Assembly (NCBI GenBank): GCA_029204225.1
Contig: CM055102.1
Span: 29,378,969-29,442,968 of the forward strand
DNA: 64,000 nt
Direction of reading: 5' to 3'
DNA from: Diphasiastrum complanatum
Taxonomy: Eukaryota > Streptophyta > Lycopodiopsida > Lycopodiales > Lycopodiaceae
Every line of letters begins with the position of its first letter. Position 1 is the first letter of the stretch. The position numbers and the translations under genes were made by a program. The notes beneath the pieces were generated by a model that was not told the DNA's origin, searched no databases, and worked only from the letters and a program-made list of their open reading frames with translations. Shown one piece after another: positions 12,320-62,842 of the stretch.

Positions 12320-12689
12320 GTGGTATCAGAGCTAGAGAAAGGATGGTAACCTTTCTAACCTTCTTCAAGTTCTATTAAGATCACCAACTAAATTTTTTTG
12401 GGGAAGATTATAGGCTTTTCTAGTTGTAGGAAGCTTGTAGTTGAAGTACCCAATGAATCTAGTTTTCTTTGGAAGAAAGTAGTGATGCTTATAGAATTGA
12501 TTAGGGGCTGATTTTTTATCATGTTAGAGAAGTTTTAAAGTGGGCTTTGGGTTTTTAAAAGTTCTAAAAAGAGATTTGTGGGATGGGAAGAGGAAGTCTT
12601 CCTCTACATGCACAAACTTTTTTTGGCAAAACGATTGATTCTAGCTATGTGTTTTGATCAAAACTAGTGTTTTTTTTGCATAAATGAAG

Positions 12690-13000
12690 TGTTTGAAGTT
12701 CTGATTTTCATTTTGAAGTTCTGTTTTCAGACCTGTAAATCTGAAAATCAGATCTGAAAAGTGAAGTTTTCATTCAAACTTCATTAGTTACACCTTTCTA
12801 TCTCCTAGTTTCATGAAGATGACAATGTAGGAAGGGAATGGTAGTGTAACTTTGTGCATAAAACAAGTTTTGAAATTTGGTTTTTTGTCATTTTGAAGTT
12901 CTGATTTTCAGACCTGTAAATTTGAAAATCAGATCTGAAAATTGAAGTTTTCATAAAGCTTCATTAGTTATCCATTTCTAGACACTAGTTTCTTGGTTTT
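12690..13000 (+). repeat. Direct repeat within leader (~110 bp, two copies)
   Basis: The block around TTTTGAAGTTCTG...CAGACCTGTAAAT...AAAATCAGATCTGAAAA...TTCATTAGTTA occurs at about 12708-12795 and again at about 12893-12975. It lies in the untranslated leader and gag 5' region of the element at 11239. Confidence 0.7.
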
Positions 13001-13365
13001 GGAAATCTAAAATAGTGAGAAATGTGAAAACTTTGGTTGCTTTTGAAATGACAAATGGAATTGGAATGGGAATGGGAACTTTATGTAAACATTAGCTTGG
13101 ATTAGTTAATTGAAGTTTACATAAAGATTTGGTTTTCATTTTTGCTTTTGATTAAGGCAAATGTAGCTTGTTGTTGTTTTTCTCTTAAGCTTGGATTAAG
13201 CTTGCAAATAGTAGGCTTGGATTGAGCTTACAAACAATAAGATTGAATGAATAGAAGTAAATGCTTTTTATTTGCATTGGATGTAACAATTGAAGCATTT
13301 CTATCATTCTAATTTGAGCACTTGTTTTTGTATTTGCATAATAGGAAAACACGCCTAAGGTACAA

Positions 13366-14260
13366 ATGTTAATGTTCATTGATGGGTTACCAAAAGATTA
13401 TCAAGTGGATGTTCGTAGGAATCATCCAAAAACCCTAGAAGATGCTATTAGGGCTGCAAAATACTTTGATGACACACCTAAGCCACCTAGGGGTCAACAA
13501 CCTAATGAGCAGAAAAAAGGTTTTCAATTTAAGAGGAAGGATAGGGAAGTTGTTAATGAAACACATCCCAATTCCAACAATTCTAAGAAAACCAAGAAAA
13601 ACTTTAAAAACCATCATGGTGGCAATGATAAAGCTAAAGCTCGTAAGAAGAACCTGTGGTTCAAGTGCAATGGCGAGGGTCACCTTGCACGTGATTGCGT
13701 CAAAAAACAAGCTTCAACCTCAGGTAATCTATCTCGAAGTAATGAGATGGATGTTTGTTTCCTTAGTTCTTTAATTTTTGGTCCTAATGACCTTATTTGC
13801 ATTAAAAGTAAAGTTAATGATCAAGTTGTTAATGTTCTTTTTGACACGGGATCCACTCATAACTTTATTAATGTAAATTTGGTGCAGACGCTAAACCTTC
13901 CTACCAGAAAAAATACCGTGTTACAATGGCATCGGGAAGTAATTCCGATTTGATGGATTTTATTGTTCCTGATGTAGAATTGCACATTCAGGATTATTCC
14001 GAAAAACTAGAATTTCATGCTGTTCAATTAGCTAATGTAGATATTGTTCTTGGGCAACAATGGCATTTTGATAAGAACAAATCATTGAGAATTGATTTTG
14101 TTGAGAAATCTTTATCTTTTATGCATGAGAATTCTGTAATTAAGATCAAGGCTAGTTTAAGTGTTGACACCAAAAATGTTAACTCTTATTCTAAACAGGA
14201 ACTTAATTCTATTATGAAGAATTCTGATTTTAAAGTAAGGAAAAATTTAAGTTTAGGGGG
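13366..14260 (+). pseudogene. Ty3/gypsy gag C-terminus and aspartic protease (broken)
   Basis: Frame 13366-13953 carries a gag tail (GLPKDYQVDVRRNHP), a basic linker, a zinc knuckle at about 13660-13700 and the protease motif VLFDTGSTHNFIN at about 13836. The knuckle reads WFKCNGEGHLARDC, so the first of its three Cys is Trp. After a frameshift near 13930 the protease continues as DIVLGQQWHF. The start of gag is not open in this copy. The frame ends in the polypurine tract and 3' LTR. Confidence 0.8.
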
Positions 14261-14266
14261 AAGGAA

Positions 14267-15347
14267 TGTTACATACCTATGTAACTAGCAGTACTTCAGA
14301 CCCCTAATAGTCCATTTAGTGTTGGGGGCTAAATGGCAAGGTACCCTTAGAATTAAGGGTATGTGCCCTTGGATAAGGGCAGGCATGTGACTATACCTTA
14401 CTTGGAGGTATGGAGTCACGTGACCTTTGGATAAGGAGTACCCTTAGTATTAAGGGTAGGTACCTTAGATTAAGGTACTAGTGTCCTTGGTTAAGAGCAG
14501 GTAGGTGTCTATGCCTTGGATGGAGGTATGGAACCTAGTGAGGTTGTAGAAAGTCATTGGATGACTATTTTTCTTAAACCTTGGGCCTCAACCTTGAACC
14601 ATATCACTTTAGTGGTCTAGGACCTAAGTATACATGCACAACTTGGGCAATGGGACCTAGTAGGAGGGCGCCCTTCTAAAGTGTCCATTGAGTTCCCAAC
14701 TCCCACAAGAAAAGCATTCAAAGAGTCATAGGTTATGGAAAGAGTCTCTTGACCTTCCATAAGCCTATGGAGGCTCTTGAAGATTCTTTAACTCCCCTAG
14801 GCTTCTCTCTCTCTCATTGGATGTGCATGGAACTCCATAGTGCATTGAAGGGGTCCATGGGCCATCTATATGAGGGTAGTAGGGCGCCCATTGGGAGGGG
14901 GGAGATCTCTCTTGTTTGCTTTGCTTATTCTCTAATGTTGCTACTAGTGTGTAGAGTGCTTTCTTGTGGTAGTATGCTTGAGGTTTGGAACTTGCTTATG
15001 GTATGGGACATAAGTAGGGTTTGGATCTTGAGAATGCTATGGAGTGTTGTGGTATGCTTGTGATTTGTTTATGGTTAATAAGGGGGTGCTAGATAGGTCT
15101 TGCTTGGAGCTTGGATCTAGCTATGGTTGGGTGCTGAAGACTTGAGGCCAGCTTGTTATCTATCTTTGTGTTTAAAGAGTAGGGACACAGGTGGAGGAGA
15201 GATCCTTTGAGGCTTGCAGATCCTTACTTGCAGGTGGAGGCATCCTAGCTTGGAGTTGGGGAGCATCTTGAAGCTTGCAGGTTGGTTGGAGGACATTTGG
15301 AGGCTCTACCTTGGATTTGGAGGTCTTTCTCACCTCTACTTGTAAAA
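14267..15347 (+). repeat. 3' LTR of gag-protease-only element
   Basis: 1081 bp, TGTTACATACC to TTGTAAAA, equal in length to the 5' LTR. Preceded by the polypurine tract. ORFs inside both LTRs (for example 11721-12035 and 14749-15063) are parallel chance frames. Confidence 0.9.
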
Positions 15348-16026
15348 CTAACTGCCGTGAGGATGTTCAGGCATTAAAATCCCCAGTGAGGAAAATATGC
15401 CCAACCAATATCCTGTCCAACAATACGAATCCATATATAACGTGCATGCTCGTCGTGTCTGATGAACTCGATGCTCGGGTGAAGAGACTCCCTGTATAAA
15501 CATGCAACACCTCCGGATCCACAACCACTAGCTGATCTAGTCTCAGGTCTGTATACGGAATCCCATCTGTATCCTGGAAAAATCGGTAGTCCTCTCTCCT
15601 GACTCTCGTGAGTCTCCGTAAAAAGCAATAGATCTCTGCCAGTGATGAAGTCGATCAGGTCGCCAGCTATGGAAGATGAGTGTATACCATCACAGTTCCA
15701 TACTCCAATTTGGAGATGGTGTGGATGGGGCCCCAGGGCACTCCCGATCCCGGGGACCCCAAATCCCTAGCACTGGGAGCTGCTAGGAGCGCTGTCAAGA
15801 AAGCGCACTCGTCCATCTCGATAAATGACTCGTCTGCCAGACTCACGGGCTGCCTGGAAGAACTTACGCCTCTCCTCCACCTATATATATGTGAGGTCGT
15901 CATCCATATAGATAGTGGTACCACGTAGCTTAGCTCTGCACCGCAAAGCATCTCGACGACTCTCTGCGAAGCCTGTGCTGTTGCTGCTGCTGTACTGATA
16001 CTATAAAAAGATGTAATACGAGCCAC
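15348..16026 (-). pseudogene. LINE ORF1 C-terminus and APE endonuclease N-terminus
   Basis: Minus strand. About 15960-15880 encodes an ORF1 end comparable to RAKLKGTKIFMDDDLTYIQ in the 31.9-kb copy. About 15720-15600 encodes LEYGTVMVYTH and TETHES, the endonuclease segment with its catalytic Glu context. The right part (about 15985-16173) instead matches the 3'-terminal coding region of the copy at 46.1 kb, so this copy has a chimeric junction near 15985. Confidence 0.65.
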
Positions 16027-16171
16027 AGCATGAGAAAGCGCTGGAGCCTGCTGGCGTCGTCTGTGCGCATGAGCGTGTGTAGCAGTGGCACGCCTCTGCG
16101 TATGATGTCTGGTGATCCTGGTAGTAACGTGATGGTGGGAAGTACACTGTCTCCGGTCTCTATGAGCATTT

Positions 16172-16173
<2 letters not shown>

Positions 16174-16251
<78 letters not shown>
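16174..16251. repeat. (GA)n microsatellite, ~78 bp
   Basis: Near-perfect AG/GA dinucleotide repeat, (TC)n on the minus strand. It lies directly between a LINE end (16173) and the splice acceptor of DDI1 exon 1 (16318-16319). Confidence 0.95.
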
Positions 16252-16256
<5 letters not shown>

Positions 16257-16319
16257 ACTAAATAGTTTGATAGATTGTTAGATGCGGTGCTTAATTGTAA
16301 TAGCTTTTTTTCTTTGCAG

Positions 16320-54652
<38,333 letters not shown>

Positions 54653-55100
54653 TAATAGTACTGGCTTATTTATATTGAAGAGCAGCACATTGCTGTAACT
54701 CTTTTTCAGGCAGTTTTCCCATTGTTTCAAATTTTTTCTTCATCAGGAAAAATGCCTCAGAGAACTGTGATTAAGGATTTGGCCAATTGAGGCGGATTTT
54801 GCTATGTTTTTTTTATTGCTTCAGCCTTTGATTCATTTTTTCATCCGGCAAAGTGTCTCACAGAAATGTGGACATGAAACTATCTACCTAAGGGTAAATT
54901 TTACGATATATTTTCTTTGCTTAGCATAAGAAATAATGTGTATGAAACAATGTTTTTCTAGCTTTATAGTTTTCCGTTACTTAAAAGACATGACGATTCA
55001 TGTACATTAAAAGCAGCTACTTACGAAAGGATTTATAATTTAGTGCAGAATCCAGATCATAGTTCCCAGCTGTAAAAATGAGATCATTTCTAAATAAAAA
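54653..55100 (+). other. DDI1 3' UTR region (extent unknown)
   Basis: AT-rich, T-rich stretches and no ORF. Plant poly(A) signals are loose and no single site can be chosen. Confidence 0.45.
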
Positions 55101-55117
55101 TAATAATCAATCAATCA

Positions 55118-55333
55118 TAATGTTCTGTACTTATGGAATGAAGCCGTTCCGTACGTACATACAGTATGTGGGACCTGGAGAACTTAAAGACGGGTATCTG
55201 TGGTACAGATATGCATGAGGTGACCAGATCATAATGTTCTGTACTTATGGGATCTGTACTTATGGAATGAAGCCGTTCCGTACGTACATACAGTATGTGG
55301 GACCTGAAGAACTTAGATATGCATGAGGTGACC
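55118..55333 (+). repeat. Direct repeat (~100 bp, two copies) with CGTACGTAC palindrome
   Basis: CATAATGTTCTGTACTTATGG through GAACTTA...GATATGCATGAGGTGACC occurs at about 55118-55222 and again at about 55230-55333. The second copy has an extra internal GATCTGTACTTATGG. Each copy carries GTTCCGTACGTACAT. Confidence 0.8.
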
Positions 55334-55339
55334 ACTGCC

Positions 55340-57230
55340 ATCCAGATCTAGTGACTTCTAGAAAATGGCAACAATCATTCCAAAATCTAGTTGTACGAGG
55401 AATATGTCGCAGTTAATTAGTCATGGACCAAAGAATTGTTTTACTTTTTCTTGGCCCTCCTTGTTGGAAAACTGTGCACTGCAGAATGAAAATGATTTTA
55501 TTGAAAAACTCATCTAACTGGAGATTTTCTGGTATTTCATGAATCGTTAAACACTGCACAACTCTTGGCTATATTATGCAATTTACTTTCTGTTTTTGCC
55601 TGATTGTGAAAATCTGGAGCACCTGTTCTAACCAAGGCACGTCAGTCCTCGACTGAATGAAGTGATTGTAATAACCTTATTTTGAGATCAGGAGTGCAAT
55701 TCCAGTCAGCCCCACAAAAGAGGACATACAAGAAAATTCAAGGCAGAATCTTTGGAAGCTTCCACTTTGAATTGCTTCTTTCAATTTAACTATACCAGCT
55801 GTGATGACATGCAAAGCCAATTCAATGAATTTGGATTGTAATCCTGATTGGAATTAGAATGGGCCCATTTGGATAGAAAAAATATCCAGGGGGAAATTTT
55901 TTCAAACCTTCCAACCTATACCAGTCTGGAAACGTTTCATTTAGCCTATATATTGCCTTGTAAAGACATTGTGCACGTGTTTCCTTTTTTTTTTTCCGGA
56001 CGCTGCCTATGTGTGGCCGGGGTGTGACTTGGGTGGTCAATCCCACACCAGAAACCCTCTACCACCACACCACACAAGGGCGGACCATTTGTTTCCTTTT
56101 TTGAGCGATGCGTGACTGCCTAGGCTTTTGAATCCATCTACTTTGAAGCCTATTCACATAAAGTGCAAATTTTCAATTTTCTAGGTTGTATATCTCATTT
56201 AAATTTAACTCAGCAACATGATGCTTCTTGGTTTCCAAGGGGAGGCTCGAACTTGAGACCAAAGAAACTCAGCAACATGATGGCTATATGCATATCCTAA
56301 GGACATGCATGTAGTGGCATATGGAAGCATTGTCTCATATCCATAAAACGAAACGAATATGCACATCAATAAGGAGAGGTTCTTCTCCTTGAAACTTAAG
56401 CTTGCATTTGGAATCATGGCATTATTTTAAAGTGAGCTCACCCTTCTGTTGTTCTTTTCTTTGCAATCATTATAATCCTAGGTCTTTAGTTGTAATTTTT
56501 GTGTTATTGATACTTGAAGGACCATGAATATGATTATTTGTAAGTTTATCACATCCTCTTTTCACACCTTCCTTTCATCTACTTAAGCAGGATTCCAACT
56601 CTTGCATTCTGAAAAGTACATTGCACAAGCAAAAGTTCTTCCAAATAGTAAAGAATTTGAATGGCATGTGTCATGTACTTGTCTTGATGGCAGTTGTAAC
56701 TTTCTATGGTTTTAAATGTAGTTTATTTTTCCGATTTGATAAATGGTATTGGAGCATTTGGTTATGGTTTCCCTCCTAGGTGTAGTCTGAACATGATAGC
56801 TTTGCACATTCTCGAAATTAAACAAGTGAATGGTGCAATTGTTCATTTAGCAACATAAATTTTCAGGCTTGTAGGGAACTAGTAGATGCTACATCACATG
56901 GAGATGCTACATAATTGTTGTCTCGAATAAGAAACATCAGATGAAAGACATATTTTGATTACTACATAGACAATGTGACCATATAACATTGGTAGATAAT
57001 AATGTCAACAAACAAAATCTTCATACATCTACACATCATGATAGATCATGTCAATGTAGTGTTCAAAGTGCTTGGATTTTTTTATTGTACTTTAGGTCTT
57101 TTAAATAGAAATCATCATTGCTTTAGTTAAACAATGTAAGATGAAGATTTTCTTTCTTTCAAAAGAAAAAAACATATACAAATAGTACTATGATATAAAA
57201 AACTAAGAGAATCTTGAAAACGTAAGAAAA
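55340..57230. other. Unassigned intergenic stretch
   Basis: No recognisable gene or element. Short ORFs only. Confidence 0.4.
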
Positions 57231-57233
57231 AAA

Positions 57234-58700
57234 ATGCGGTCAATACATTTTGAGAAGCTTTGCCTTATTGAGATGTCAAATCACTTCAATAACTTTAAGA
57301 ATCTTCTGGAGCAGATGTTTGCCTTTGGTGTAGAAATCAATGATTTTGATGCTATCATGACTCTTCTATCAAGCCTTCTTCACACTTGTGAAAATTGGGT
57401 AATGATCATTTCAAATCAGCAAGGTTTCTTCTATGTTATTTCAAAGAGATCAAGAGGAATGGTGCTTCATTATCCAAATTGGTAGCAAAATTTGAAGCTC
57501 TATTGTAATAAAAAAGTTCAACAAGAAGAAGTCGAAGAAGAAACTAGAAAATTCAAATTTAGAACAAGGTAAAAATTCAAATACTAACTTACCACTTCAA
57601 AGAATCTGTTTTGCAAATATTATAAAAGAAAAGGACATTTGTTGAAGGATTGTCGAATTCTAGAATAAAAAGAAAAGGAGTAGCAGCATCATCATGTAAG
57701 CTTATTCAACTGAATGTTTGCAAGACTTTGACAAAGAAGAAAATGAGATAATAATTATGGCAAACAAAGATCGACAAGATGTTGAATTGGTATTTGGATT
57801 CCGGTGCTTTTTAGCACATGACTAACCATCGAAATTGGTTTCATGAGTATCGGGAAGCTACCACTCAGAGGCATGTCTCATTGGATGACAATAGTATTCT
57901 TAGGATTGATGGTGAAGGAACTATCAAATTGCAATCTCAAAATGGTATGTCCTTTTCAGTTTTTTGAATGTTTGTCATATTTTGAATCTCACTAAGAAAT
58001 TGCTCTCAATAAGTAAAATTGTCGATTTGGGCCATAAAGTCAAATTTAATATTCATGCTTGTTCTATTCTACACAAAAGCACTAAAGTACTTGCACTTGA
58101 AAAAAGGCAAGGTTGCCTCTACAAGCTTAGTCACTGTAATTATTCTAATGTTCGAGCTCTGTCTACTTCTATTTCAATAGATAATAATTAAGTTTGGCAT
58201 CTTAGAATGGGTCATGTGAATTACAATAGCATTCAACATATGTCAGATAAATAGATTATTTGACATACGGACTTTCACAACAAGTCAGACAATATAGTTT
58301 GTCAAAGCTGCATTCAAGCCAAGCAAGTAGAATTCTTGTCAAGTCTGATAAGTACATACTTCCAAGTGTGTGTTAGATATTGTTCACAATGACATATGTG
58401 GGTCCATGCAAACTCTCTTGATAGGGGGAGCAAAGTATTTTCCTGATGTTTATTCGAGAAGGACTGTTGTCTATTTATTGAAGTAGAAATCAAAAGATTT
58501 CAAATATTTTTATCAATTCAAGCAAGAAGCTAAAAATCAGACTTAAAGAAAGATCAAGACAATTCGGAGGTGAATTCATTCGACTGAATTCAAAGTAGGA
58601 AAAGAAAAAGTTACAGATGTCGAATCAATGCATGATATTGCACCAACTTCGAATCAAAACTATCGTCCACATGGTATGAGAGCACTTGATAGAAAAAACC
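57234..58700 (+). pseudogene. Ty1/copia gag-protease relic
   Basis: gag frame from 57234 with LIEMSNHFNNFKNLLEQMFA and AIMTLLSSLLHTCENW. Degenerate zinc knuckle FCKYYKRKGHLLKDC near 57610 (second Cys is Tyr). Protease WYLDSGAF near 57790, interrupted by a stop and then HMTNHRNWFHEY. GAG-pre-integrase about 57964-58350 (NLTKKLLSISKIVDLGHKV; VWHLRMGHVNYNSIQHM). Many stops. No RT seen. Confidence 0.78.
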
Positions 58701-58888
58701 TAAGTAAAAATCTTCTTGCTCAAGTCTATTCTTGCATCATATGATGAAGAAGAAGCTGTACTTGTAAGACAAACATCATCACACCTCATCAAAAAACTAT
58801 GTGTCAATACAAGCTATCTCACACTCTTATAGAGTGGCTCGAGATCCAAGAAGGATGGAAACAAAGCTCAATAATTGGACCACTTTTT

Positions 58889-61003
58889 GTTGGAGGGTTT
58901 GTGGATATCGAGGCAACCCTAACCCTAGTTAATAAGTGAGAGGGATTTGGCACCCTGCGTGTGTAAGTCCCCAACCCAATGATTACATAGTTATTTGATA
59001 ATTAGAAAGTCAATAAAAGGACAGGCCTTTTTGCGGGACCTTTAATGTCGCAGGTCCTAAATGTCAAGTTAGTGAATAAAGTTGGGACTCCTACCAAAAT
59101 TGGTTCAAATTTCAAATTCAAATTGGTTCCCTCCAATTACTGAATGGGTTCCCACTCTTTTTTAAGTTTGAATAGTTAGGGAGGTAGAAATGAGCCAATA
59201 AGATTTTGAGGCCAAGGCCCTCCTCTCCACTATAAATAGGGGCAAACTCGAGTTGCTCCTCATGTTTAGATCTTCATTTCAATACAAGCAAATTAGTTCT
59301 CATAGAAGGTCAAAGTGACTATTCATCTAGAAATGGGTAAATTTTGTGAAGAATTTAACACCTTTTTACAAATTTTTTAGTTTCTAGAAAGAAACTTCAG
59401 CGCCAAAGTTTGTGTCAGTTTGACTTATTATTTTGGTTCATCAGTGAGTTCGACGAACGATAAGCAGAGACCACGTGTCATATTGTCCAATTTTTGTCAA
59501 AAAAGTCTCTTTTTTGCAAAAATGGCAGTATTACATTTGTAACCTTTGCTGAAACTTTTGAGGATTCTATTTATAATAAGTTATCATTTTTGAGTTTGGT
59601 GAACAATAATTTTGACAAAATCTAGAAAAATCTCTATTTTTACCCTTGACAAACTACAAAAACCATATTTTTGGGCAATAAAGGACCTTCGCCAGTTCTA
59701 CCCTAGCCTTATCTGAGTCAGATATACTATCTGAGAGTTCGGCAAACCAAAATTTGTCAAAAAAATAGCTTGATCAAAGATTTTTTTTTACCCAAAATAG
59801 CATTGAAGAACCTTCGTCGAGTCAACCTTTGCCAAGAAAACACTCGCCAGTACTATTTTTAGGTTCTAATTTTCCAGATCAAGCTACTGTCAAATTTTTG
59901 AATAATTCTGTTACAATTATATTCTGATTCTAAGAATTCATCATTCTTAGAAGTGTCTATCGTTTGATCATAGATCTTTTTCCAAAAATCAGAAATCTAA
60001 TTATTGTCAAGTGAAAGAAATTTTGCAGATTTGAATTGAGATAAATTCTGATTGAAAATCTAGATCCAATCTCATACACACCTACACCTGACGCCTGAAG
60101 AGATTCATCTCTGCTTGAGAGAGTGGCCTTGAGTTAGGTGCGGGTTGAGCTAACCAAGCGAGTTCCACCCAAATTTTGGTAGGGACCTTCTTCACAATAT
60201 TCTAAGACCTCAGAGAAGTCTACGAGAGTTCAGAAGGTGATTAGACTGCCTTGCAAAGGTTCTGCGAGGGTTCAGACAGTTTGCGAGGGTTCAATCCTCG
60301 CAGGGAGTGAATGCTCACACAACTTGCTCTTGTGGTTGGATTTTCAAGATCAAGACATGTAGACAGGCTAATTTCATTGCTCCGATTCTATTTATGCCCC
60401 TTGCAAAAGTTGGTTTGATGATCTTGATGCTCTACGAAGGTTTTGAAGATTCTGCTTCTTGGAACTCTCACATACACTTAAAAATGATGTTTTTTCCATC
60501 AATAATTCTCGTAGAGATTTTCATGGATGCGTCTGGGTCAGAGATCTAGTGACTGTCCAAGTTTCAAGAGCTACCTCCCAGGGGATCCCCAAAAATCATG
60601 AAAAAAATGCTCTTTTAGAGTGTTTTTTGACGAGATCTTGAGATTCTCTGATTTTTAGCTTTTGCAAATTGGTAATCTGCCTCATCCATGTTAGATTTGA
60701 CTGTTGGTAGCTCTCTGGAAGTTCTGATAGATATTTGGTAGTAGATCCATCAGTTCTAGGTGGATTTTGCCCGTATTTTGCAATAGTTACCGAGATCGAG
60801 ATCTCCGACATGCAAATTGGAGCCTTATTGGTGTAATATGATGATCTGCTTTCCTATTGATCCTATCTGGATCTGGATCTCTCTTGGATCTTGATGGATT
60901 TTCTCTGATCTAGCCAGATCTAGCTGAATCTTGATGGATCTAGCTTGATATAGCTTGATCTTCCTGGATCTAGTTGGGATGGCCGAGAGATAAGCTTTTC
61001 GTA
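58889..61003. other. Possible long LTR or 3' region of gypsy element (ambiguous)
   Basis: Begins TGTTGGAGGG and ends CGTAACA, compatible with LTR termini in either direction. If minus, it would be the 3' LTR, starting 29 bp after the integrase stop at 61031, with a G-rich tract (GGTTGGTGGTGG) just before. Against that, a consensus TATAAATA lies on the + strand at 59232. No second copy is in the window, so neither reading can be confirmed. Confidence 0.3.
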
Positions 61004-61030
61004 ACATGCCACCACCAACCTGGATTTGTC

Positions 61031-62569
61031 TCACTGCGGTGGCCAGTACTTGTGCAACCAGCTACCATTGATGGGTGTGTCGAACGGTGTCCCATCTAGC
61101 GTCTCTAGATTCACGGCTCCGTGATTAAGAATTTCTTTCATCCGATAAGGACCTTTGCCTGTAAATTTTAATTTTTCTTTGATCACCTTGGTTTTGTACA
61201 TCAGGACTAGATCTTCGGAACAAAGATCCTTCTTTTGTAACCTGCAATCGTGCCATGCTTTGCGTCTTTTCTTTTCAGCTGCCAGTGCATGTGCAACTAG
61301 TAAGCATGTTTCACAGACCTTATGCAGAGCTTCATGGCGTAATTGTAGAGATCTGGATTCATCAAGGCGTTGCGTTGTGGCAATCCTTAATGAAGGGACT
61401 AAAAACTCTACTAGCATTACATCATCCTGACCATATACCAATGAGAAGGGTGTTTGATCAATGTTCCCCTTATATGCTGCCCTAAATGCCCACAGAGCAG
61501 CATGCAACTTGTGTTCCCAATCCAATCTACTAGCTTCGACTGTTTTTGTGAGCACGCTACACATGATCTTATTGGATGATTCTGCTTGCCCATTACCGTG
61601 AGGATAATAAGGCATACTAGTTCTATGGATCACGAAGAATTCCTCCAACATGACCTTGATGGTCTCATTGATGAAATGACTTCCACGGTCGCTGACTATC
61701 TCCATCGGGCATCCAAAGCGCACAATGATATTTTCATAGAGGGACTTGGCAGTGGTCCTAGCATTAGCTACTCTTACTGCCTTGGCTTCGACCCACTTGG
61801 TGAGATAGTCGTTGGCCACGATTATGTATCGAGCCTGGGTACTTCTTGCTACAGGGTGAATCAGACCAATGTAGTCCAATCCCCACTTTTTGAGTGGTGC
61901 TTGGGCTAAGACCGGGTGCAGTAGGTCATAATTCAATCTTGTTGGTCTTCTTTCCCTTTGGCACACATCGCACTTCCTCAGGTATTCCTCTGTATCCTTA
62001 TAAATCATTGGCCACCAACATCCTGATTGCAGGATCTTGCAAATTGTAATGTCGGATGCAAAATGGCCTCCACCCATGCCTTCATGTGAAAGCGAAATGA
62101 TCTGGGTGGCCTCATGAGGAAGAATACACCACCGAAGAATCCCATCTGGTCCTCTTTGGTACAATTGGCCGACAATCAGCTGATAAGGTCTAGCTTTCAA
62201 GATCAATTTTTGCTGATCCGCCTTTGGTAGTGATTTGTCTGGTTGGCCCCGCATTAGATATTCAACTATGTCGGCAACCCACTCTGGTACTGTGTCTATG
62301 TAAAATAAGACAGCATCGACCAGCTCATCGTCGAGTTGGAGTGCAACCTCTTTCTCCTTGATCCACGTAACATGATCTGCCATGTAGTGTTGTTTTTTCT
62401 TGCGAACTACTATCCGAAAATCAAACTCTGACAACAGAAGTAGCCATCTAGTGATTTTCCCTGTGTTGCAGGTTTTGTTAACGCGATAGAGCAAGGGTTG
62501 ATGGTCCGTATAAAAATCAAAGTGTGTGGCCATCAGGTAGTGCCAAAACTTCTTAACTGCATATATCAT
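61031..62569 (-). pseudogene. Gypsy RNase H C-terminus and integrase (open 512-codon frame)
   Basis: Open frame on the minus strand. RNase H end with FYTDHQPLLYRV; integrase zinc domain HEGMGGGHF then CDVCQRERRPTR; catalytic core GLDYIGLIHPVARST, IVSDRGSHF and GNGQAESSNKI with 35 residues between the second Asp and Glu; GPY-like FTGKGPYRMKEI near the end. The frame is intact, but upstream RNase H and RT are interrupted, so it is not a working polyprotein. Confidence 0.88.
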
Positions 62570-62842
62570 TGCCAGTGCTTCTCACTCTGTGGTTGAATAA
62601 TCCATTTCTGTATCACTGAGCTGTCAGCTTGCAAATCAGATCGAAAAATCCTTTTTGTGTTCTCCCGGCTGGGTTAAGACTGCTCCAACTGCATACTTCG
62701 ATGCATCCGTATGCACATGAAACTCAATGGACCAGTTGGGTGGACGTAGGATTGGTGATGAAACCAATGTATCTTTAAGTTTTTGGAAAGCATTTAGGGC
62801 TCCCTCGTTCCAATGTGGATCCGTTGTGAGTTTGTAACTTGG

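Larger units (their letters stand above)
11239..15347 (+). mobile_element. Non-autonomous LTR retrotransposon (gag + protease only), nested in a LINE
   Basis: LTR, Met PBS, a gag/protease remnant, a purine tract (TTTAGGGGGAAGGAA, 14252-14266) and LTR, total 4109 bp. RT, RNase H and integrase are absent: about 330 bp after the protease start the reading frame runs straight into the polypurine tract. It would depend on a helper for mobilisation. Inserted in the minus-strand LINE endonuclease region with a near-perfect 5-bp duplication. Confidence 0.85.
9688..16173 (-). mobile_element. LINE copy with APE endonuclease and RT, split by an LTR element
   Basis: Minus-strand non-LTR retrotransposon, interrupted at 11239-15347 by an LTR element. 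Its halves are 15348-16173 (a 3'-end-like segment, an ORF1 end and the endonuclease start) and 9688-11238 (endonuclease end, RT and tail). Continuity across the insertion is shown by comparison with the uninterrupted copy at 31.1-32.1 kb. The RT is cut after the VKQG motif, and a GAAAAGACATTA block plus a (TTTC)n tail follows at once, so the second half of RT is deleted. A (TC)n tract abuts the 5' side at 16174. Confidence 0.75.
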
